Shown here: positions 60,523-64,000 of the stretch, one piece after another
Position numbering within the stretch: the first letter of the stretch is position 1
Layout of the letters: each line of letters starts with the position of its first letter
From: Propionibacterium cyclohexanicum
GTDB lineage: Bacteria > Actinomycetota > Actinomycetes > Propionibacteriales > Propionibacteriaceae
Assembly: GCF_900111365.1 (NCBI RefSeq)
Contig: NZ_FOGZ01000008.1
Coordinates: 1 to 64,000, forward strand
DNA: 64,000 nucleotides
Direction: 5' to 3'
Made by a program: the position numbers and the translations under genes
The notes under the pieces: generated by a model
What the model was told of the DNA's origin: nothing
Seen by the model: only the letters and a program-made list of their open reading frames with translations
Database searches by the model: none

Positions 60523-61503
60523 ATGCCCGGCTCCCCCCTCATCGACGACAGCGTGGCCGCTCCCGGCGAACGAGTGGTGGCAGTGGTGGTGGCCTGGAAC
60601 CGGCGCGAGCTGCTTGGCCAATGCCTGGATGCCTTGGCCGCCCAGCGCCGCCCGGCGAACGCCATCGTTGTCGTGGACAATGCCTCCACCGATGGTTCGG
60701 CAGACCTGGCGGCCGCTCGGGATGTCGTGGACGAGGTCATTGCGATGCCCCGCAATACCGGCGGGGCCGGGGGTTTCACAGCCGGGATCGCGGTGGCGGT
60801 GGTGCGCCAGCACGCCGATCTGGTGTGGATCATGGACGATGACACGATCCCCGGGCCCGGCTGCCTGGAGTCCCTGCTGGACGTGCGGGCTCTGTACCCG
60901 GGCCGGCTGGCCTTGCTGGCGAGCCGGGCGGACTGGAAGGACGGGCGCGAGCACCCGATGAACACCCCGCGGTCCAGGCTTGGCGCCTCCAGCGCCGAGC
61001 GTTCGCGGGCCGCCTCGCTGGGCTGCCGTCCGATCCGCAGCTCCTCGTTCGTCTCGGTGCTCATCGATGCAATGGCGATCCGTGCCGAGGGGCTCCCCGT
61101 GGCGGACTACTTCTTGTGGAACGACGACTTCGAGTACACCGCGCGGCTGCTGCGGCACCGTCGCGGGCTCTATGTGCCGGCTGCCCGCGCGAGGCATCTC
61201 ACGAAAGCGTTCGGCGACTCGTCCGCCGATCCCGGCCCGCGCTTCTATCGGGAGGTGCGCAACAAGATCTGGCTGTTCACCCATTCGCAGGCACTGAACG
61301 GCTGGGAAAGGGTGGTCTACGGCGCCTCGACGCTGCGACGGTGGGCGCGTACCGTGCGAGCATCCCGCGAGCGCGCGACGCTGGGCTCCGGACTGTGGCG
61401 AGGGCTCGTCGACGGCCTCACCGCCCGTCCGCGGCGCAACGACGAGGTGTTGGCGGACTGCCCTGTGGCCCACGAGATCCAAGAGCTGGAGAACCCACGA
61501 TGA
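60523..61503 (+). CDS. GT2 glycosyltransferase (GlfT1-like)
   Basis: 326 residues. Nucleotide-sugar site VVVAWNRRELL and VVDNASTDGS, metal-binding D-D-D in IMDDDTIPG, and acceptor motif WNDDFEYTARL resemble rhamnosyl/galactofuranosyl transferases of actinobacterial cell walls. TAGGGT lies seven bases before the ATG. It overlaps the next glycosyltransferase (ATGA). Confidence 0.88.
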   Translation: MPGSPLIDDSVAAPGERVVAVVVAWNRRELLGQCLDALAAQRRPANAIVVVDNASTDGSADLAAARDVVDEVIAMPRNTGGAGGFTAGIAVAVVRQHADLVWIMDDDTIPGPGCLESLLDVRALYPGRLALLASRADWKDGREHPMNTPRSRLGASSAERSRAASLGCRPIRSSSFVSVLIDAMAIRAEGLPVADYFLWNDDFEYTARLLRHRRGLYVPAARARHLTKAFGDSSADPGPRFYREVRNKIWLFTHSQALNGWERVVYGASTLRRWARTVRASRERATLGSGLWRGLVDGLTARPRRNDEVLADCPVAHEIQELENPR

Positions 61504-62351
61504 GCACCGACTTCAGCGTCCTCATGCCCGTCTACCGCGGCGATGTGCCGGCCCACTTCGCCCGGGCACTGCGCTCGGTGAGCACCGACCAGACCCGGCG
61601 TCCCAGCGAGATCGTCATCGTGCGCGACGGCGCGGTGAGCGCCGAGCTCGACGGCCTCATCGACGCCGCGCTGGCCGGTGAGGCCGTCGGCGGGGTGCCG
61701 GTCACCGCTGTGCGCCTCACGCACCATCGCGGCCTGGCGGGCGCGCTCAGCGAGGGACTCAAGGCCTGCCGCCATGAGATCGTGGCCCGAGCCGACGCCG
61801 ACGACATCTCCGTTCCGATTCGGTTCGCCGCGCAGCTGCCGTTCGTGGCAGGGGAGCACCACCATGAACCGCTTGATCTGCTCGGAGGAGCGATCCGGGA
61901 GTTCGAAGACGACGAGTCACAGCTGGGAATCGCCCGCGTGCTGCCCACCGACGCGGACGAGATCCGCCGGGTGGCGCGCTTCCGCGACCCTTTCAACCAC
62001 CCAACCGTCGTCTATCGCAGAAGCGCAGTGGACACCGCGGGCGGCTACCAGGAGCTCGCCCGGATGGAGGACTACTGGCTGTTCGCGCGGATGCTCGCTG
62101 CCGGTGCGCGGGTCGCGAACCTTGCGGAATCCGTGGTGCTGTACCGGGTGGGTGCAGGCGCGTACCAGCGTCGTGGCGGACTGGGCATGGTGCGCAGCGA
62201 GTTGGCTCTGCAGCGCGCCTTTGTCGGTTCCGGCTTCGTCAGTCCGCTGCAGGGCGCGCGCAATGTGCTGGTGCGGGGGGGCTACCGGATAGTGCCCACC
62301 GCGCTGCGCCAGGCGGGCTATCGGGCGATGCTGCGCATGGCTGGGCGCTGA
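61500..62351 (+). CDS. GT2 glycosyltransferase
   Basis: 283 residues. SVLMPVYRGD at the start and ARADADDISVPIRF with the D-x-D motif define the GT-A fold; the acceptor-side motif is RMEDYWLFARML. It resembles amylovoran or capsule-type transferases. Coupled to the preceding gene, so both probably build one surface glycan. Confidence 0.88.
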   Translation: MSTDFSVLMPVYRGDVPAHFARALRSVSTDQTRRPSEIVIVRDGAVSAELDGLIDAALAGEAVGGVPVTAVRLTHHRGLAGALSEGLKACRHEIVARADADDISVPIRFAAQLPFVAGEHHHEPLDLLGGAIREFEDDESQLGIARVLPTDADEIRRVARFRDPFNHPTVVYRRSAVDTAGGYQELARMEDYWLFARMLAAGARVANLAESVVLYRVGAGAYQRRGGLGMVRSELALQRAFVGSGFVSPLQGARNVLVRGGYRIVPTALRQAGYRAMLRMAGR

Positions 62352-62464
62352 TCGGTGGCTCTGGGGCCTGCGTCGTCAACACGCTGACCGATTCTCACAG
62401 GGTCGGCACATGTTCAGCACAGCCTGTGAACACAACTGAGCGCTTGACTGGTCTTCTATGAGCG

Positions 62465-63850
62465 GTGGACGACGACACGCTCGTCCGACACGCACGCCGG
62501 CTGGTCTCCACGGACTCTGCGCCAGCTCTCGCAGCGATCTCGGGTGCCGACCACACGCGACGACAGGGGGGGAGCTTGCTCCGCATGTGGGGATTTGGCC
62601 ATACCAGGAAGACGTCACGGCAGAGTCCACACATCTATCTGCTGGCGACTTCGGGACATCCCAACTATGGCGACGAGTTCATCGTGCGGTCATGGCTGGA
62701 ATTCCTGAACCGCGAGCTACCGATGGCACAGGTCTGGCTCGACTCGCCCAATCCGGGGCTGTGCACCCAGCTGTTCAGCGATTCCCACCCGGGCCTGCGA
62801 TGCACGGACACCCTGTGGAGACTCGCAGATCAGGTGAGCCGCCACGCGCCTGTGGCGCAATGGCGCAATGAGCTCGAATCGTATCTGGTGAACTTGGGCA
62901 CTCCGCTGATCGATGCCGGCATCCAGCGGCTCGACCAGATGTCGCGAGTGCACATGCTCGGCGGGGGCTATCTGAACAGCATCTGGCCCCAGAACTGTCT
63001 TCTCACAGTTGCTGCTGCGGCCCTGAGCGGCAACCTCCGGATACCTGCAGTGGCGACGGGGCTCGGGCTGGAACCTCAGTCCGCCGACACCGCCGGGCTG
63101 CTGGGCGAGGCGTTCGGAGCATTCGATTTCGTGGAGTCTCGCGACGGGAGTGGACCAGTTGAGACGGCATTCCCTATGGCCACGCCCGGTTTCGATGACG
63201 CCTTTCTCGGTCTGGGCCCGGCAGTCGAGGGCTTCTGGCGCAAGCCCCAGGATCGGACTCCACCCCACTTCATGCTCCTGATCCAAGGCGACCAGTACGG
63301 TGACGAATCGTCACGCACCGATGTCGTGGAGACCGCGTTGGCAGAGCTGCGGCGGGCGGGATGGGCTCCGGACGAGCCTGTGGGGCTTGTCGAGGCCATC
63401 CCGCCCGATGACGCCTGGGCGCTGGCCGCACTGAGGGAGGAGCGTCACCTCACGGTGGAGTTCTACCCCTTCTTGGATTTGTGGAACAACGGGTTACCAT
63501 TCGCCGCCGACCAGTACTGGGTGTCCACCCGTTTTCATTTCCACCTGCTGGCAGCTGCCTGCGGGATCGATGGCACAGCGGTGTCCATCTCCGGGAACTA
63601 TTACTCACCGAAACACCATTCCCTCATCGAGCTGGGCACCGGGTGGCGCCTCGTCGACGCGCACGGCGCAACGATGTGCGAAGCCGACCGCACCGCGACC
63701 TGCTCGTTCCCCCGCGTGGCGGGCGAAATCGCCCAGGCAAAGACGGAACTGGCCCGGCTGGTCGCGCACGGCTATGGTGACCGGGAGCTCCTGAGAGAGC
63801 CGATCACGGCGCTGCGCGGCCGGCTGGCAGGCGGCAACCAGCCGAGGTGA
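62465..63850 (+). CDS. Polysaccharide pyruvyl transferase family protein
   Basis: 461 residues from GTG. The family start is LATSGHPNYGDEFIV near residue 60, with HMLGGGYLNS and STRFHFHLLAAACGI later. Such enzymes add ketal pyruvate to glycan residues or act in their assembly. An ATG at residue 41 (after GGGGGGAG) would remove a poorly conserved N-terminus and is a good alternative start. Confidence 0.78.
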   Translation: MDDDTLVRHARRLVSTDSAPALAAISGADHTRRQGGSLLRMWGFGHTRKTSRQSPHIYLLATSGHPNYGDEFIVRSWLEFLNRELPMAQVWLDSPNPGLCTQLFSDSHPGLRCTDTLWRLADQVSRHAPVAQWRNELESYLVNLGTPLIDAGIQRLDQMSRVHMLGGGYLNSIWPQNCLLTVAAAALSGNLRIPAVATGLGLEPQSADTAGLLGEAFGAFDFVESRDGSGPVETAFPMATPGFDDAFLGLGPAVEGFWRKPQDRTPPHFMLLIQGDQYGDESSRTDVVETALAELRRAGWAPDEPVGLVEAIPPDDAWALAALREERHLTVEFYPFLDLWNNGLPFAADQYWVSTRFHFHLLAAACGIDGTAVSISGNYYSPKHHSLIELGTGWRLVDAHGATMCEADRTATCSFPRVAGEIAQAKTELARLVAHGYGDRELLREPITALRGRLAGGNQPR

Positions 63851-63876
63851 GCCACGCCTTCGACCGGCTCACCTCG
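63843..63876. terminator. Terminator hairpin after the pyruvyl transferase gene
   Basis: CGAGGTGAGCC/GGCTCACCTCG, 11-base perfect stem overlapping the stop codon region. A second hairpin, CTGTCCC/GGGACAG (63883-63906), serves the opposite strand. Confidence 0.7.
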
Positions 63877-63921
63877 GGCGCACTGTCCCTTCGCGGATAG
63901 GGACAGCCGATGAGCAGCGCC

Positions 63922-64000
63922 TCAGATGCTGTCGGGCGGGCCGCCGACGCGCACCCGCACCGGCACCTCGGCTCGTTCCTCGTCGGTGAACAAGCGTTCT
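63922..64000 (-). CDS. 3' end of an unidentified gene (partial)
   Basis: The minus-strand frame reads ERLFTDEERAEVPVRVRVGG then PPDSI and TGA, with actinobacterial codon use. It runs off the window edge. A hairpin follows the stop. Too short to name. Confidence 0.45.
   Translation of the reverse strand, partial: ERLFTDEERAEVPVRVRVGGPPDSI

Overview
The window is high-GC, densely packed DNA from an actinobacterium. It carries an mshA-mshB mycothiol pair, many starts with no Shine-Dalgarno (SD) sequence but a TANNNT box 6-7 bases upstream, GlnR-like boxes and HemD-HTH/NirBD logic. With pta-ackA, a malic enzyme and a eukaryote-like tandem phosphofructokinase, this fits a Propionibacteriaceae-like fermenter; the genus is inference. 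No rRNA, tRNA or CRISPR array was seen.

Layout. 1-6.2 kb: 3' end of an ISL3-type transposase, a signal-less UrtA/AmiC-like protein, and a convergent urtABCDE urea transporter operon. 6.5-15.1 kb: PRPP synthetase, UDP-glucose dehydrogenase, mshA-mshB, a lipoprotein, a membrane protein coupled to a nucleotidyltransferase-like gene, and a MalY-type C-S lyase. 15.2-19.4 kb: nirB-nirD-hemD/HTH nitrite assimilation operon. 19.7-25.2 kb: five-gene peptide/nickel-type ABC importer. 25.3-26.4 kb: CDF metal transporter with a CmtR-like repressor interrupted by a 61-bp insertion between 30-bp direct repeats. 26.5-29.8 kb: a structured leader with a small upstream ORF, then a two-gene ABC system without a binding protein. 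29.8-31.5 kb: tetR-gap operon with a perfect 20-bp palindrome upstream. 32.0-33.4 kb: fluoride riboswitch controlling usp-fluC-fluC. 33.7-36.7 kb: decaying genes (MFS, glycerophosphodiesterase, malic enzyme). 36.8-44.9 kb: nadE, tetR, polar amino acid ABC transporter, pncA, luxR regulator. 45-51.2 kb: tandem PFK, DUF1707 protein, a 42-residue protein, FadD-type ligase, endonuclease IV. 51.3-59.2 kb: SNF2 helicase, pta-ackA, SDR plus acyltransferase. 59.3-60.4 kb: Cys-Cys leader peptide, DUF4395 protein, thioredoxin-like protein. 60.5-64 kb: cell-surface glycan genes.

How it works together. Nitrogen assimilation is the main theme: urea uptake, nitrite reduction and polar amino acid uptake each have a GlnR-like box at a compatible promoter position. 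Three RNA-level controls stand out: a certain fluoride riboswitch, a probable cysteine-responsive attenuator, and an unassigned leader upstream of the orphan ABC transporter. Most polycistronic units use ATGA, GTGA or TGATG overlaps, implying tight translational coupling.
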